From positions 1 to 58,186 of the forward strand of contig JAPPLB010000072.1 in NCBI GenBank assembly GCA_028819575.1: a stretch of 58,186 bases of DNA, read 5' to 3'. This DNA comes from Bryobacterales bacterium. Its GTDB lineage: Bacteria; Acidobacteriota; Terriglobia; Bryobacterales; UBA6623. The notes below the pieces were generated by a model, which ran no database searches, was not told where the DNA came from, and worked only from the letters and a program-made list of their open reading frames with translations. This document shows positions 15,507-24,827 of the stretch, piece after piece. Both the position numbers and the translations under genes were made by a program. Position 1 is the first letter of the stretch. Every line of letters begins with the position of its first letter.

Positions 15507-17390
15507 ATGACTCGATCATTCCATGAAGCCTACGACGTTGTCGTCATCGGGGCGGGGCATGCCGGCAACGAGGCTGCCATGGCTGCGGCGAGAATGGGGC
15601 TTCGGACAGCGCTGGTCACACTGAATCTTGACCTGATTGCTCAGATGTCCTGCAATCCGGCGGTTGGTGGGATCGCAAAGGGGCATCTTGTCCGTGAGAT
15701 CGACGCGTTGGGCGGCATCATGGGCGAAGTGACGGATGAAGTTGGTATCCAGTTCAGGTTGCTCAACACAAGCCGTGGTCCGGCCGTATGGTCGCCGCGG
15801 GCCCAATGTGACAAGAAGCAGTATCGAATCGAGTCCCGACGCCTGCTTGAAAGCGAAACGAATTTGACCATCAAGCAGGCGGAAGTTGTTGATCTGGTGT
15901 TGGATAAGCAGGGCGGGCAGCGTCAGATTCGCGGTGTTGAACTGGGAGACGGCCGCACGATCGGCGCGGCCGCCGTCATTGTGACTACAGGGACTTTCTT
16001 GAACGGATTAGTCCACATCGGTGAGCGAACGTTCCCTGCGGGACGAAGCGGCGAGCCGCCCTCGGTGATGCTCGGTGAAGTGCTCAGGTCGCTGGGCTTT
16101 CGTTGCAGCCGACTAAAAACGGGTACGCCACCTCGTTTGGATGGTCGTACCATCGACTGGACGCGATTTGAAGCCCAGCGAGGGGACTCCGAGCCGACGC
16201 CATTCTCGTTCCAGACGGAACGGATCGAGCGGGAACAGATTGAGTGTCACATTGCGTTCACGTCGGACGAAACACTTTGCGTATTGCGGGAGAACATCAA
16301 CCGCTCGCCTCTCTATAGCGGTCAGATCAACGGCATCGGACCTAGATACTGTCCGTCGATTGAGGACAAGGTCGTCAAATTCCCAGATAAGCCGCGTCAT
16401 CAAATTTTCCTGGAGCCCGAGGGGCTTGATACCTATGAGGTGTACGTCAATGGAATGTCTACCAGCATGCCCATCGACGTGCAGGGTGCGATGGTGGCCT
16501 CGATCCCGGGACTGGAAAGGTCCGAGATCATTCGACCCGGATATGCAATTGAATACGACGCAGTGGACGCGACTGAACTCCGCCATACTCTCGAGACAAA
16601 ACGAATCCGAGGCCTGTATCTGGCGGGTCAGATCAACGGCACGACTGGCTATGAGGAAGCCGCGGCGCAGGGCCTGATGGCCGGAATCAACGCGGCCTGC
16701 GCGCTACGGGATCAAGAGCCCGTCGTACTCGGTCGAACCGACGCATACATTGGTATTCTCATCGACGACCTCGTTACGAAGGGTACAGACGAACCGTACC
16801 GCATGTTCACCTCACGGGCCGAGTTTCGGCTTCACTTGCGGATCGACAACGCTGACCAACGATTGACTCCGATTGGCCATGGATGCGGACTGATCCGAGG
16901 ACGGAGGTGGGAGCGATTCAGCAGGGTGCAGAAGGAACGCGAGCGGGTCCGCGAGTTTCTCAACCAGTACTGTCCGAGCCAAAACGACAATCTCGGAGTC
17001 GTACTTGGGAGCAGTCCGAGACCGCCACGGCTAGTCCAGTTGTTGAAACGACCCGAGTTGCGCGTCGACCATGTAAAGAAGTTCGTGGAGAGGACCACTC
17101 AGGCAAACCTGCGCGATGCGGATTGGAGGGCGATCGAAACGGAGATCAAGTACGAGGGTTACCTGGCTCAGCAGTTTCGGAGCATTGAGAAGCTTCGCCG
17201 AGCGGAAAAAAGGAAGATCCCTGCTGACTTCCATTATGAAGGCATTGCGGGGCTCTCGAATGAGATTGTGGAAAAAATGGAGCGTGTCAGGCCGGCGACG
17301 TTGGGTCAAGCGTCACGCATTCCCGGCGTCACACCAGCCGCGATCTCTATTCTGAATTTGCATTTGAGTAGTGGGCGCTCAACACTCTGA
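15507..17390 (+). CDS. mnmG: tRNA uridine-5-carboxymethylaminomethyl(34) synthesis enzyme MnmG
   Basis: A 627-residue FAD enzyme that, with MnmE, modifies the wobble uridine of certain tRNAs. The FAD-binding [17 protein letters not shown] lies near residue 15. The family hallmarks follow: [35 protein letters not shown] (R-G-P-A-V), [53 protein letters not shown], and [16 protein letters not shown]. The C-terminal helical MnmE/tRNA-binding part contains [11 protein letters not shown] and [20 protein letters not shown]. The frame is open to 15441, but ATG 15507 gives the normal family N-terminus. rsmG starts inside its 3' end, and the mnmG-rsmG-parA-parB order is the classic origin-proximal arrangement. 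Confidence 0.96.
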   Translation: MTRSFHEAYDVVVIGAGHAGNEAAMAAARMGLRTALVTLNLDLIAQMSCNPAVGGIAKGHLVREIDALGGIMGEVTDEVGIQFRLLNTSRGPAVWSPRAQCDKKQYRIESRRLLESETNLTIKQAEVVDLVLDKQGGQRQIRGVELGDGRTIGAAAVIVTTGTFLNGLVHIGERTFPAGRSGEPPSVMLGEVLRSLGFRCSRLKTGTPPRLDGRTIDWTRFEAQRGDSEPTPFSFQTERIEREQIECHIAFTSDETLCVLRENINRSPLYSGQINGIGPRYCPSIEDKVVKFPDKPRHQIFLEPEGLDTYEVYVNGMSTSMPIDVQGAMVASIPGLERSEIIRPGYAIEYDAVDATELRHTLETKRIRGLYLAGQINGTTGYEEAAAQGLMAGINAACALRDQEPVVLGRTDAYIGILIDDLVTKGTDEPYRMFTSRAEFRLHLRIDNADQRLTPIGHGCGLIRGRRWERFSRVQKERERVREFLNQYCPSQNDNLGVVLGSSPRPPRLVQLLKRPELRVDHVKKFVERTTQANLRDADWRAIETEIKYEGYLAQQFRSIEKLRRAEKRKIPADFHYEGIAGLSNEIVEKMERVRPATLGQASRIPGVTPAAISILNLHLSSGRSTL

Positions 17391-18003
17391 CGTAGAGCGG
17401 TTCGACGCTCTCTTGAAGTCCTTACTGTCTCCCCTTGAAGTTGAGCTCTGCTCAAATCAGATCATTCGACTAAAAAACCACTACAAGCTGCTCTTGCGAT
17501 GGAATTCTCGTATCAACCTGACGAGCGTACGGGAACCAGACGAGATTGCGGAACGACATTTCGGTGAGTCTCTGTTTCTTGCACAACTGCTGCCTCACGA
17601 AGGAACGGTGGTCGATATTGGTTCCGGCGCGGGATTCCCTGGGTTTCCCGTTTCGGTAGCGCGACCATCATTGCTGGTGACGCTGGTAGAATCCGTCCGT
17701 AAAAAGGCTGCGTTTCTGCAGGAGTTAGCCAGAAATGAAGCACGTGTAAAGGTTCATGCAGGCCGTTTTCATTCGGTGGACTGGAAATTCGATTGGGCGA
17801 TCTGGCGAGGAGTGGCATTAGAAGGGATCGAGAACGATATCGCCCTATGTGTCGACCGAGTAGCCGCGATCACAAGTGAACGCCAGGCTGCACAATGGAA
17901 AAGGCGAAAAAAGCTGATGTGGGAGCAGGAACAAGTAATCCCATGGGACAAACGGCGAGTTGTTCTCGTCGGGCGGTCTATCCATGTTCCACGTGAAACG
18001 TAG
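17371..18003 (+). CDS. rsmG: 16S rRNA (guanine(527)-N(7))-methyltransferase RsmG
   Basis: A 210-residue SAM-dependent methyltransferase that modifies G527 of 16S rRNA. Visible are [19 protein letters not shown], the ERHFGESL segment, the SAM-binding [14 protein letters not shown], and a [16 protein letters not shown] motif close to the family's L-E-S-x-x-K-K. The next strand carries VHAGRF. The 3' half is a little divergent (AIWRGVAL where R-A-V-A is typical). Translation starts at GTG 17371, overlapping the mnmG stop by 20 bases, so the two are coupled. Its last codons (HVPRET) are written by a parS site, so the protein's C-terminus is partly set by a DNA-binding sequence. Confidence 0.93.
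   Translation: MGAQHSDVERFDALLKSLLSPLEVELCSNQIIRLKNHYKLLLRWNSRINLTSVREPDEIAERHFGESLFLAQLLPHEGTVVDIGSGAGFPGFPVSVARPSLLVTLVESVRKKAAFLQELARNEARVKVHAGRFHSVDWKFDWAIWRGVALEGIENDIALCVDRVAAITSERQAAQWKRRKKLMWEQEQVIPWDKRRVVLVGRSIHVPRET
17985..18000. promoter_or_regulatory. parS: parS chromosome-partition site (ParB nucleation site)
   Basis: The 16-mer TGTTCCACGTGAAACG matches the bacterial parS consensus TGTTnCACGTGAAACA at all but the final base and keeps the central palindrome TTCCACGTGAAA. It lies within the last codons of rsmG, 89 bases upstream of parA, where ParB would nucleate and spread. I found no other clear copy in the window. Confidence 0.88.
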
Positions 18004-18088
18004 ACGCGGGTTTCCTGCTTCCTTCTTTTTGGCCGCCCTGTATCGCTGTGCTAGAGTGTGATGTCCCGAAGGCCGGGGAACCTGCTCC

Positions 18089-18883
18089 TTGGGAAGCATC
18101 ATTGCAATCGCTAACCAAAAGGGTGGAGTCGGCAAAACGACCACCGCCGTTAATCTCTCGGCCGCTCTCGCTGCGGCCGACTGCCGAGTTCTTATCGTAG
18201 ATTGCGACCCACAGGCCAATGCCAGCAGCGGGCTCGGCTTTCAACAGACCGAATCCGAGCCATTTACACTCTACGAAGTCCTCATCGAAGGACTTCCATA
18301 CGATACGGCCAAACGAGAGACTCAAATTGAGCAGCTCGACCTGCTGCCTTCCTCGCGAAACCTGGCCGGAGCCAATCTGGAACTTGTTGACCTATCGGAT
18401 CGCGAGCTCATCCTCTGGTCCAGACTGGCGGATGCCCTTGCGGCCTATGACTTCATCTTTCTCGACTGCCCACCGGCACTCGATCTTCTAACCCTCAATG
18501 CGCTTGTCGCCGCGGATTCCGTGCTCATTCCGATTCAGTGCGAGTACTTTGCTCTCGAAGGCATCTCGGCACTCCTGGACACCATTGACCGGGTTCGCGA
18601 ATTCTGGAACCCGGATCTGATGATCGAAGGAGTTCTTTTGACGATGTTCGACGAACGCACGACGCTTGCACGCCAAGTCGCATCGGACCTCCAGGAGTTC
18701 TTTGAAGGGCAGGTATTCGACACGGTCATCCCACGAAACGTTCGCTTGGCGGAAGCCCCCAGCCATGGCCGATCCATTATCCAATATGATCTCCGATCAC
18801 GCGGAGCAGAGAGCTACCTGGGGTTAGCTCGGGAATTCCTTTTCCGCCGAGGGCAACATCCATCGCACCAGGCGGGCCCGTGA
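18089..18883 (+). CDS. parA: Chromosome-partitioning ATPase ParA (Soj)
   Basis: A 264-residue deviant Walker-type ATPase of the ParA/MinD superfamily, which moves or positions ParB-parS complexes over the nucleoid. The deviant Walker A KGGVGKTTTA (residues 11-20) includes the signature Lys11. The Walker A'-type VDCDPQANAS carries Asp38 and Asp40, and FLDCPPALDLL is the Walker B. Basic DNA-contact residues lie in the C-terminal third (RNVRLAEAPSHGRSI). The start is TTG 18089, giving the N-terminus MGSIIAIANQKGG with the usual spacing to Walker A; no better start exists upstream. It is followed 47 bases later by parB and preceded by the parS site. Confidence 0.95.
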   Translation: MGSIIAIANQKGGVGKTTTAVNLSAALAAADCRVLIVDCDPQANASSGLGFQQTESEPFTLYEVLIEGLPYDTAKRETQIEQLDLLPSSRNLAGANLELVDLSDRELILWSRLADALAAYDFIFLDCPPALDLLTLNALVAADSVLIPIQCEYFALEGISALLDTIDRVREFWNPDLMIEGVLLTMFDERTTLARQVASDLQEFFEGQVFDTVIPRNVRLAEAPSHGRSIIQYDLRSRGAESYLGLAREFLFRRGQHPSHQAGP

Positions 18884-18930
18884 GTGAGGTTACCTCCATA
18901 TGTTCCTGAAATGGAAGGAGTTAACAAAAG

Positions 18931-19836
18931 ATGGTTAGAACGCCGCCGCAAAAAACCAAGTCTCGCAAGGCCCTGGGTCGAGGCCTCGGGGCACTTCTAC
19001 CGAAGCGGAGTCCGTCTCAGTCTCCGGCGGACACACGAGGACGCTCAAGGCGGGATGCCGTCCAATCTGTTCCTCTGAGTCACATCAATGTGAATCCGAC
19101 GCAGCCGCGCCGTGCTTTCGATCCTCAAGCGATCGAAGAGTTGGCGCAGTCAATTCGTGTAGATGGCGTGATCCAGCCGATTGTTGTTCGACAGCAACAA
19201 GATCGGTTCCAGCTTGTTGTTGGGGAGCGGCGTCTACGGGCCGCTCGCCTCGCAGGGCTAGACGAAATACCCGCAATTGTCAAAGATGTGAGTGACGAAC
19301 GCCTCTTGCAGGTTGCACTTGTTGAGAACATCCAACGTGAAGATCTCAACCCAATCGAAGTGGCCACGGCCTTGCGAACCATGGCTCACGATTTGGACCT
19401 GAGTCATGAGGAACTGGCGGAACGTACCGGCAAAGACCGCACTAGTGTAACGAATCAGTTGCGTCTACTACGATTGCCGGAGGATATCCAGCAACTCGTG
19501 GCCGAGAGGCGCCTTTCGATGGGCCATGCACGTGCGATATTGAGCCTTGACAATGTGGAACAACAGAGAGCACTTGCCGAAAAAGCGGCCGCTCAGGGAT
19601 TATCCGTGCGACAGGTTGAGCGGACCGCCAGAGAATTGAACGAACCTCGCAAGGGTGCGAAGCAAGACAAACCTCTCGACCCCAATGTGCTGGCTGCTCT
19701 CGAGCGCTTGGAAGAAGTCCTGAGTACGAAAGTGCGTCTGGTTGAACGCGGACGTAACGGGGGCAAGATCGAGATCGAATACTACTCTGCGGACGACCTC
19801 GACCGCATATATACTACAATTGTAGGGAAGGGGTGA
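18931..19836 (+). CDS. parB: Chromosome-partitioning protein ParB (Spo0J)
   Basis: A 301-residue CTP-dependent DNA-sliding clamp that loads at parS. A basic N-terminal tail has the ParA-stimulating KALGRGLGALLP segment (residues 13-24). The CTPase domain has NPTQPRRAFD, GERRLRAA (98-105) and ENIQREDLNPIE (from 132). The helix-turn-helix that reads parS is SHEELAERTGKDRTSVTNQLRLLRLP. A C-terminal dimerisation region (about 240-301) follows. ATG 18931 has AAGGAG about 10 bases upstream. Its stop is 2 bases from the stop of the convergent secreted-protein gene, so there is no room for a separate terminator between them. Confidence 0.96.
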   Translation: MVRTPPQKTKSRKALGRGLGALLPKRSPSQSPADTRGRSRRDAVQSVPLSHINVNPTQPRRAFDPQAIEELAQSIRVDGVIQPIVVRQQQDRFQLVVGERRLRAARLAGLDEIPAIVKDVSDERLLQVALVENIQREDLNPIEVATALRTMAHDLDLSHEELAERTGKDRTSVTNQLRLLRLPEDIQQLVAERRLSMGHARAILSLDNVEQQRALAEKAAAQGLSVRQVERTARELNEPRKGAKQDKPLDPNVLAALERLEEVLSTKVRLVERGRNGGKIEIEYYSADDLDRIYTTIVGKG

Positions 19837-19838
19837 TC

Positions 19839-20504
19839 CTACTCGCTCTCGATTCGCTCGATCAATGCCGCCGCGCGTGCTCGTGCGATGTGCACAAACC
19901 TCTGATCGCCTGCCACCTTCCGTAACACTGGAAGGAAGTGATGGGAGGCAACAACACGGTTCTTGTCGAACGAAGTTTGGAAATAGAGAAGCGTCTTGTT
20001 CACACCAAGCCGGTCGAATCTCACCACACGCTCAAGCTCGAACAGGTGATTTGCCGATTCGGCCATTCGTAAGAACCAACTCTCCAGAGTTTTCGCGTCT
20101 GGTTCCTCCGTATATACATAAGCGGCCTCCTCTCTCTGCCCGTTGCCACTGTCGTACCGCAAGATCTTGTCACCTGTGAACGCTACTTTACGGTCGTTCC
20201 GGATGGGTCGTCTCAGGCCATCGAGTTTTTTGACGAGTTCAAAGATTACTTTTGTTTCCCGAGGGCGCAGTGTGAAGGCCCAGGGGTCTTCCTCGTCAGG
20301 CTCTTCCCGATAGATCGCGTTCCCATCGGAGGTCAATTCCACCTCGAAGTAGGGGGGTATGCTGCCTGGGAAATCACGCGAGAAGAAGAGAGTCTCCTGA
20401 GCATGAGCGGTAGCTGCTAATGCGAGCAGAACGCAGATCCCCAGCAGAAACCTATTGATTCGACCGGCGCTGTTCACACACGTCGTTGGTCTCCGGTGCG
20501 TCAC
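19839..20504 (-). CDS. Secreted hypothetical protein downstream of ruvC
   Basis: A 221-residue protein with an N-terminal signal peptide ([20 protein letters not shown], about residues 16-35, then QETLFF). The mature part is a mix of beta-strands ([20 protein letters not shown]) and helices, with no cysteines and no motif I recognise. It starts at GTG 20504, overlapping the ruvC stop in a 4-base GTGA, which implies translational coupling as the last gene of yebC-ruvC-X. In Acidobacteriota, similarly placed secreted proteins of unknown role occur beside ruvC, but I cannot name the family from memory. The coupling to a cytoplasmic DNA-repair gene probably reflects genome economy rather than shared function. 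Confidence 0.72.
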   Translation of the reverse strand: MTHRRPTTCVNSAGRINRFLLGICVLLALAATAHAQETLFFSRDFPGSIPPYFEVELTSDGNAIYREEPDEEDPWAFTLRPRETKVIFELVKKLDGLRRPIRNDRKVAFTGDKILRYDSGNGQREEAAYVYTEEPDAKTLESWFLRMAESANHLFELERVVRFDRLGVNKTLLYFQTSFDKNRVVASHHFLPVLRKVAGDQRFVHIARARAAALIERIESE

Positions 20505-20989
20505 ATCTTTCCCCCGGCACTTCGCATCGAGTGACAGAGTGCAACGGCCAAGGCGTCGGAGGCGTCGAAAGAGCCGTTGATCTCGTCCTGGTCCGACCCT
20601 AGCAGAGAACTCACCATCATGCGGACTTGATCCTTGGTGGCCTTGCCATAGCCGACGACACTGCCCTTCACCTCGAGCGGTGAGTACTCGCCAACAGGTA
20701 GACCTGACTGTGCGGCGGCGAGCAGAGCCACACCGCGCACATGAGCAAGACGTAGCGCTGAGCGCAGATTGACCGCAGCGAACACTCCCTCAACAGCCAT
20801 CTCATCCGGGGAATGCTCTTCCAAGAGGTTCCGCAGTCCGTCGTGAATAACCCGTAAACGTTCTCCGAAGGCGTGCTTCGTTGAAGTCGTGATCACACCA
20901 CAGGTCAAGAGCCTGTGTCGACGTCCGTCCGTCTCGATGACGCCGTAGCCGGTTCGTTTCGAACCACAGTCAATACCTACGATTCTCAT
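20501..20989 (-). CDS. ruvC: Crossover junction endodeoxyribonuclease RuvC
   Basis: A 162-residue Holliday-junction resolvase with an RNase H fold. The four acidic catalytic residues are in place: Asp7 ([10 protein letters not shown]), Glu67 (MAVEGVF), Asp142 and Asp145 ([10 protein letters not shown]). Other family stretches are [33 protein letters not shown], and the [25 protein letters not shown]-binding region. Length is standard. It lies 43 bases after yebC, a very common order in bacteria (yebC-ruvC-ruvA-ruvB), though ruvAB are not in the window. The next gene overlaps its stop by 4 bases. Confidence 0.95.
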   Translation of the reverse strand: MRIVGIDCGSKRTGYGVIETDGRRHRLLTCGVITTSTKHAFGERLRVIHDGLRNLLEEHSPDEMAVEGVFAAVNLRSALRLAHVRGVALLAAAQSGLPVGEYSPLEVKGSVVGYGKATKDQVRMMVSSLLGSDQDEINGSFDASDALAVALCHSMRSAGGKM

Positions 20990-21032
20990 TGCTTTGCGAC
21001 AGCTTCGAAATGAGGCCGCAGAGATGTGAATT

Positions 21033-21782
21033 CTACGCCGAAAGGGCTTTTAGTTCCTTGTCGTCGATGGCGAAGTTCGAATAGACGTTCTGGACGTCGT
21101 CGTGGTCTTCGAGGAGGTCGAGCATACGCAGCACGGTTGTCGCGCTCTTGCCTTCGATCTGTACTGTGCTCTGTGGAACCATGGTGACCTCCGCTGAAGA
21201 AGTCGCCACGCCGGCTTCTTCGATAGCCTTGACAACATCATTGTGGGCTTCACAAGGTGAAACGACATGCCAGTTCTCACCTTCATCGACGAGGTCCTCG
21301 GAGCCGGCGCCGAGAGCAATATCCATGAGCTGTTCCTCGTCGGTATCTTCCTTCGGCACGATGACAAGGCTTTGCTTGTTAAACATCCATGCGACGCAGC
21401 CGTTCTCACCGAGGTTACCTCCGTTCTTTGAGAAAAGGTAACGCAGCTCGCTGACGGTTCGGTTGCGGTTGTCTGTGACGACTTCGACGATGACGGCCAC
21501 GCCGGACGGTGCGTAGCCCTCGAATGTGATCTCTTCGTACGAGGCGCCTTCCAACTGTCCGGTGCCGCGGAGGATGGCCTTCTTGATGTTGTCCTGAGGC
21601 ATGCTTTGCCCCTTGGCGGCGGCGATAGCGGTACGGAGACGCGGGTTGGCGTCAGGGTCTCCACCACCCTCGCGAGAGGCGATTTGGATCTCCCGGATAA
21701 GACGGGTAAAGACCTTGCCCCGCTTGGCATCCTGAGCGGCCTTCTTGTGTTTAATGGTCGCCCACTTGGAATGGCCCGACAT
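21033..21782 (-). CDS. yebC: YebC/PmpR family DNA-binding regulator
   Basis: A 249-residue protein starting with the family signature [20 protein letters not shown]. Further landmarks are [41 protein letters not shown], the YEGYAP-like segment [33 protein letters not shown], and a C-terminal [18 protein letters not shown]. YebC proteins act as DNA-binding regulators in some species and have been linked to relief of ribosome stalling at difficult sequences in others. The frame is open to 21965, but ATG 21782 with AAGGAATCAAC before it is clearly the real start. It heads a yebC-ruvC-secreted protein operon. Confidence 0.95.
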   Translation of the reverse strand: MSGHSKWATIKHKKAAQDAKRGKVFTRLIREIQIASREGGGDPDANPRLRTAIAAAKGQSMPQDNIKKAILRGTGQLEGASYEEITFEGYAPSGVAVIVEVVTDNRNRTVSELRYLFSKNGGNLGENGCVAWMFNKQSLVIVPKEDTDEEQLMDIALGAGSEDLVDEGENWHVVSPCEAHNDVVKAIEEAGVATSSAEVTMVPQSTVQIEGKSATTVLRMLDLLEDHDDVQNVYSNFAIDDKELKALSA

Positions 21783-22019
21783 GTTGATTCCTTTAACGTT
21801 TGGATTCGACCGCTCGGTGGCAGCGCGGGAAAAGGCCTCAGCAAAGAACTCTGCGGAAGCCGCCGTTCGTCCACAGACATCGGGGCTGAATCTTTCAAGA
21901 GAATAGCAGAAAGGCTTTGCAGCCAAGGAGTGGACGGGAGGTTGGGGAGCGCACACCGACCGCAATCAGCTTGTCTATAATGGCGTTTCAGAGAGCAGCG
22001 AGGAGCATACGAATTCAAC

Positions 22020-22433
22020 ATGAATAAACGGGGGTTTCTATTTGTCTTTATCCTGGCGGGTGCTGGTCTTGTCCATGCTGCCCACATCTATGAAGAAACG
22101 GCTTCGGTACACGACATCATGGAAGTGGTGCAGGGGCCGAGCATGAAGAAGCTCTCGGAGATGATGAAGGCGGGCGGCCCGCAGACCGATGACGATTGGA
22201 AGCACGCTCGGGAACACATCTCGATCCTGGGTGAAACCACGCAGCTATTGCTGATGGGCAACCGTGTGAAGGATGATCCCTGGACACCGGGCGCTCAAAA
22301 GGTGATTGACGGATCCAAGCAGGGCACTGCGGCCGCGAAAGCGAAGGACGGCGACGCGTTCCGAGCAGCAATGGGTTCAGTGGGCGCGGGTTGCCGGTCG
22401 TGCCACAAGGTTTACAAGAAGAAGAAAAAATAG
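22020..22433 (+). CDS. Periplasmic c-type cytochrome (cytochrome c'-like)
   Basis: A 137-residue exported protein with a signal peptide (FLFVFILAGAGLVHA, residues 6-20), three or four predicted helices, and one haem-binding CRSCH near the C-terminus (Cys125, Cys128, His129). A single CxxCH in the last helix of a short helical bundle is the layout of cytochromes c' and c556. The usual distal Met or Leu candidate lies in the first helices (VVQGPSMKKLSEMMKAGG). It ends in a basic K-rich tail. It is divergent from yebC. It would carry electrons or bind NO/CO in the periplasm; its partner is not evident here. Confidence 0.8.
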   Translation: MNKRGFLFVFILAGAGLVHAAHIYEETASVHDIMEVVQGPSMKKLSEMMKAGGPQTDDDWKHAREHISILGETTQLLLMGNRVKDDPWTPGAQKVIDGSKQGTAAAKAKDGDAFRAAMGSVGAGCRSCHKVYKKKKK

Positions 22434-22625
22434 GCGGCCACCTTCGATAGCTTGAGCCGTTCAACCGGTCGGGCTGGTTTGATCCATATCGAACGGCGGG
22501 TCTGGCTGTACGCGGATTCCCAAACCTCTCTTCGCGGGGCTGCAACTGCAGGCGTACGGAATTACTCGTACGTATCCGTCTTTCCTTCGGAATCTTCCGC
22601 TCCAGGCAGTTTTCAGCAGGCCTGT

Positions 22626-23579
22626 CTATCGAAGTTTGACTACCGCACCTCCGCGGTCTTTACTGCGTAGCGCGGCGTCCATGAAGGCGAATATCTCGAT
22701 AGTGACATCGTTGGGGACGGGTGGTTCACCGGTACGGAAAAACTCGACGACGCGAACGAGCATGCGTCCATACGCCCCGCCGGCTTTCGTCGACTGCTTG
22801 ATCTCATCCTCTCCATAGGCGATGGCTCCGTAGCCACTCTTGCCAGAGCGGATTCCCCGCACGGTTCCAATACGGCCATCCTTCCAGAGGCCCACGATTA
22901 CGTCAGCCTCTTCGGTAAACGTGCGATGTACGGAGACGCAACCGGGTCCCATGATCGTGTAGAGCAACTCGATTGGATGAATGGCGTACCACGATAGATC
23001 CAGATGATGAGTAGGGTGGATCGAAGCAGGCCCCCACGTGATCGCGCCCTTGAGTCCTTGCACTCGAGTCTCCGCAACGGCATCGGTATAGCGCAGGCTC
23101 GACGTGCTGAACCATGGAACGCCGTGCATCTTGCCAAGCCGCGCGATCTCGCGAACGTCTTCGAGCGACGCGGCAAGAGGCTTGTCAATGAAGACCGGCT
23201 TGCCGGCTTCGAAGACCGGTTTCACCTGCTCCAAATGTCGGCGGCCGTCGACGCTCTCGAGTAGAACAGCGTCCACTTTGGAACAGAGAGTCGGGATGTC
23301 CGGGACGATCTCGACACCCCAGTCCTGTTCGAGTTGAGCCGCGTACTTGTCGACCCGTGTGCGGCTGCTTTCAACGTCAGGGCTGCCGCCTTTATAAGCA
23401 GCTACGATGCGAGCGCCGGGCACGTGATCGGGGCGCGAGGGATCGTTGAGTATCCTCGTAAACGCCGGGACGTGCGAGGTATCGGTACCGATGATGCCGA
23501 CTTTGATGGGTTCAGCGGCTTGGTGGGGAAGGACCACAAGCAGGGCTAAGACGAGAAGACGAATCTGCATGTCAGGCAT
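22626..23579 (-). CDS. Secreted Gfo/Idh/MocA-type oxidoreductase
   Basis: A 317-residue protein with an N-terminal export segment (MQIRLLVLALLVVLPHQA, ending near residue 21) before a Rossmann domain (IKVGIIGTDTSHVPAF). The D-K-P version of the family E-K-P motif occurs in VFIDKPLAASLEDV, and a C-terminal domain has HPTHHLDLSWYAIHPIELL. The G-x-G loop is altered (GIIGTDTSH), as in a subgroup of exported Gfo/Idh/MocA proteins of Planctomycetota and Acidobacteriota. The start is uncertain: ATG 23579 or 23570, both giving a signal peptide and neither with a clear ribosome site. It lies downstream of kdgD on the same strand, so it may be part of the sugar-acid block; its substrate is unknown. Confidence 0.8.
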   Translation of the reverse strand: MPDMQIRLLVLALLVVLPHQAAEPIKVGIIGTDTSHVPAFTRILNDPSRPDHVPGARIVAAYKGGSPDVESSRTRVDKYAAQLEQDWGVEIVPDIPTLCSKVDAVLLESVDGRRHLEQVKPVFEAGKPVFIDKPLAASLEDVREIARLGKMHGVPWFSTSSLRYTDAVAETRVQGLKGAITWGPASIHPTHHLDLSWYAIHPIELLYTIMGPGCVSVHRTFTEEADVIVGLWKDGRIGTVRGIRSGKSGYGAIAYGEDEIKQSTKAGGAYGRMLVRVVEFFRTGEPPVPNDVTIEIFAFMDAALRSKDRGGAVVKLR

Positions 23580-23718
23580 TCTACACCAGGGAGTGATGGG
23601 AAACGGGTCCGGCAGCTTACCGGATACGGATGTGGAGTATCCGTCCATTTCAGAGCGGGTCTTTCGGAATCCCTTGGCGCTCGAATGCAAGGTACGCGGG
23701 CCGCCGGCTTCCCAAGGG

Positions 23719-24624
23719 CTACAGGACGGGTTTGAATCGTTCCATCAAGGCTTCGATTTCCTTGACTTCCTCAGAGCGCACTTCCGGAAGCGGAGGCCGC
23801 ACCGGTCCCGCAGGCTTACCAAGGATCTCCATCGCCTTCTTCATCACAGACACCTCATAGCCCTTGCGCCGGGCGCGCAGAGCGTAGAGAGGAATCACAT
23901 AGTTCGACATGAGCCGAGCAAGGCTGGCTTGGTCGAGCATCGAGGCGCGTTCGTGCAATTGCAGCGAGAGCCGTGGAGAAAGCACGGCAATACTCGACGT
24001 GTAGGTTCGAATGCCGATCGAATAGTAGCCCGGCACCATGTCGTCACCGATCCCGCCGATCCAGTGCAGGCGATCTCCGCATCGCTCCATGATGCGCTGA
24101 TAGGCGCGTAAATCCGCTTGACCCTCTTTCCAGGCGATCAAGTTCGGAATCGCCTCACAGAGTCGCCAGACTTCGGTCGCCGAGAACGTCGCCCAGTCAC
24201 GGCTGTATACAAAGAGACCGAGATTCGTTGCCTCTCCGATCGCCTTGTAGTAGTGGAGCAAACCTTCGCGATCGGCGTTCGGATAATAAGGCGGGAAACA
24301 GAGGATCCCGTCGGCGCCCGCCTCCTCGGCCTTCTTGGCCATTTCGACGGCGAGGGGCATGTTGAACCCGACCCCGGCGAGCACGCGGGTCTTGCCGCCG
24401 ACCTCCTCGATCGTGGCTTTGATGACCTCGAAATGCTCTTCGGGAGTCATCGAATACATCTCGCCGGTTCCACCGGCCGCCACGACCGCGCACAGCGGGA
24501 ACCTCAGCATCTCGGCAACGTTCTGACGATAGCCCTCGATGTCGAGTGAAAGATCGTCTTTGAAGATGGTGACCGGGAATGTGATCACGCCACCAAGTTG
24601 GCCTTTGAGTTCCTCTGCAGTCAT
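23719..24624 (-). CDS. kdgD: 5-dehydro-4-deoxyglucarate dehydratase
   Basis: A 301-residue member of the DapA/NAL aldolase family. Its residues fit the decarboxylating dehydratase that turns 5-dehydro-4-deoxyglucarate into 2-oxoglutarate semialdehyde and CO2. Evidence is the opening FPVTIFKDDLSLDIEGY, VVAAGGTGEMYSMTPEEH, GVGFNMPLAVEMAKKAEEAG, FVYSRD with the catalytic Tyr, IAWKEGQADLRAYQRI with the Schiff-base Lys, and the C-terminal RRKGYEVSVMKKAMEILG and GPVRPPL typical of KdgD. ATG 24624 gives the normal family length; TTG 24651 is possible. It lies 203 bases downstream of gudD, whose product it would use. Confidence 0.87.
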   Translation of the reverse strand: MTAEELKGQLGGVITFPVTIFKDDLSLDIEGYRQNVAEMLRFPLCAVVAAGGTGEMYSMTPEEHFEVIKATIEEVGGKTRVLAGVGFNMPLAVEMAKKAEEAGADGILCFPPYYPNADREGLLHYYKAIGEATNLGLFVYSRDWATFSATEVWRLCEAIPNLIAWKEGQADLRAYQRIMERCGDRLHWIGGIGDDMVPGYYSIGIRTYTSSIAVLSPRLSLQLHERASMLDQASLARLMSNYVIPLYALRARRKGYEVSVMKKAMEILGKPAGPVRPPLPEVRSEEVKEIEALMERFKPVL

Positions 24625-24827
24625 TGGCGGGGAAGCCCCTTTCTTGCGCAAACCGTCTAGCTTAGCGGTTCGAAGAAAGGGTGTCTATGCCACAGAAGGC
24701 TACGGAGCCCCGTGTGTCTCCGAGCCTTTCTCTGACATGACCAGAGATCATCGGCCGCAACCAATAGTAGCCCATCTCGCACTCAATGCTTGAGGATCGA
24801 CCTTTGCTGAGGCGCCGTCGGCAGCTC

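Noticed and set aside
18895..18915. Second parS-like sequence before parB (TGTTCCTGAAA)
   Set aside because: It lacks the central CACG of the palindrome; the ribosome site of parB overlaps. Likely chance.
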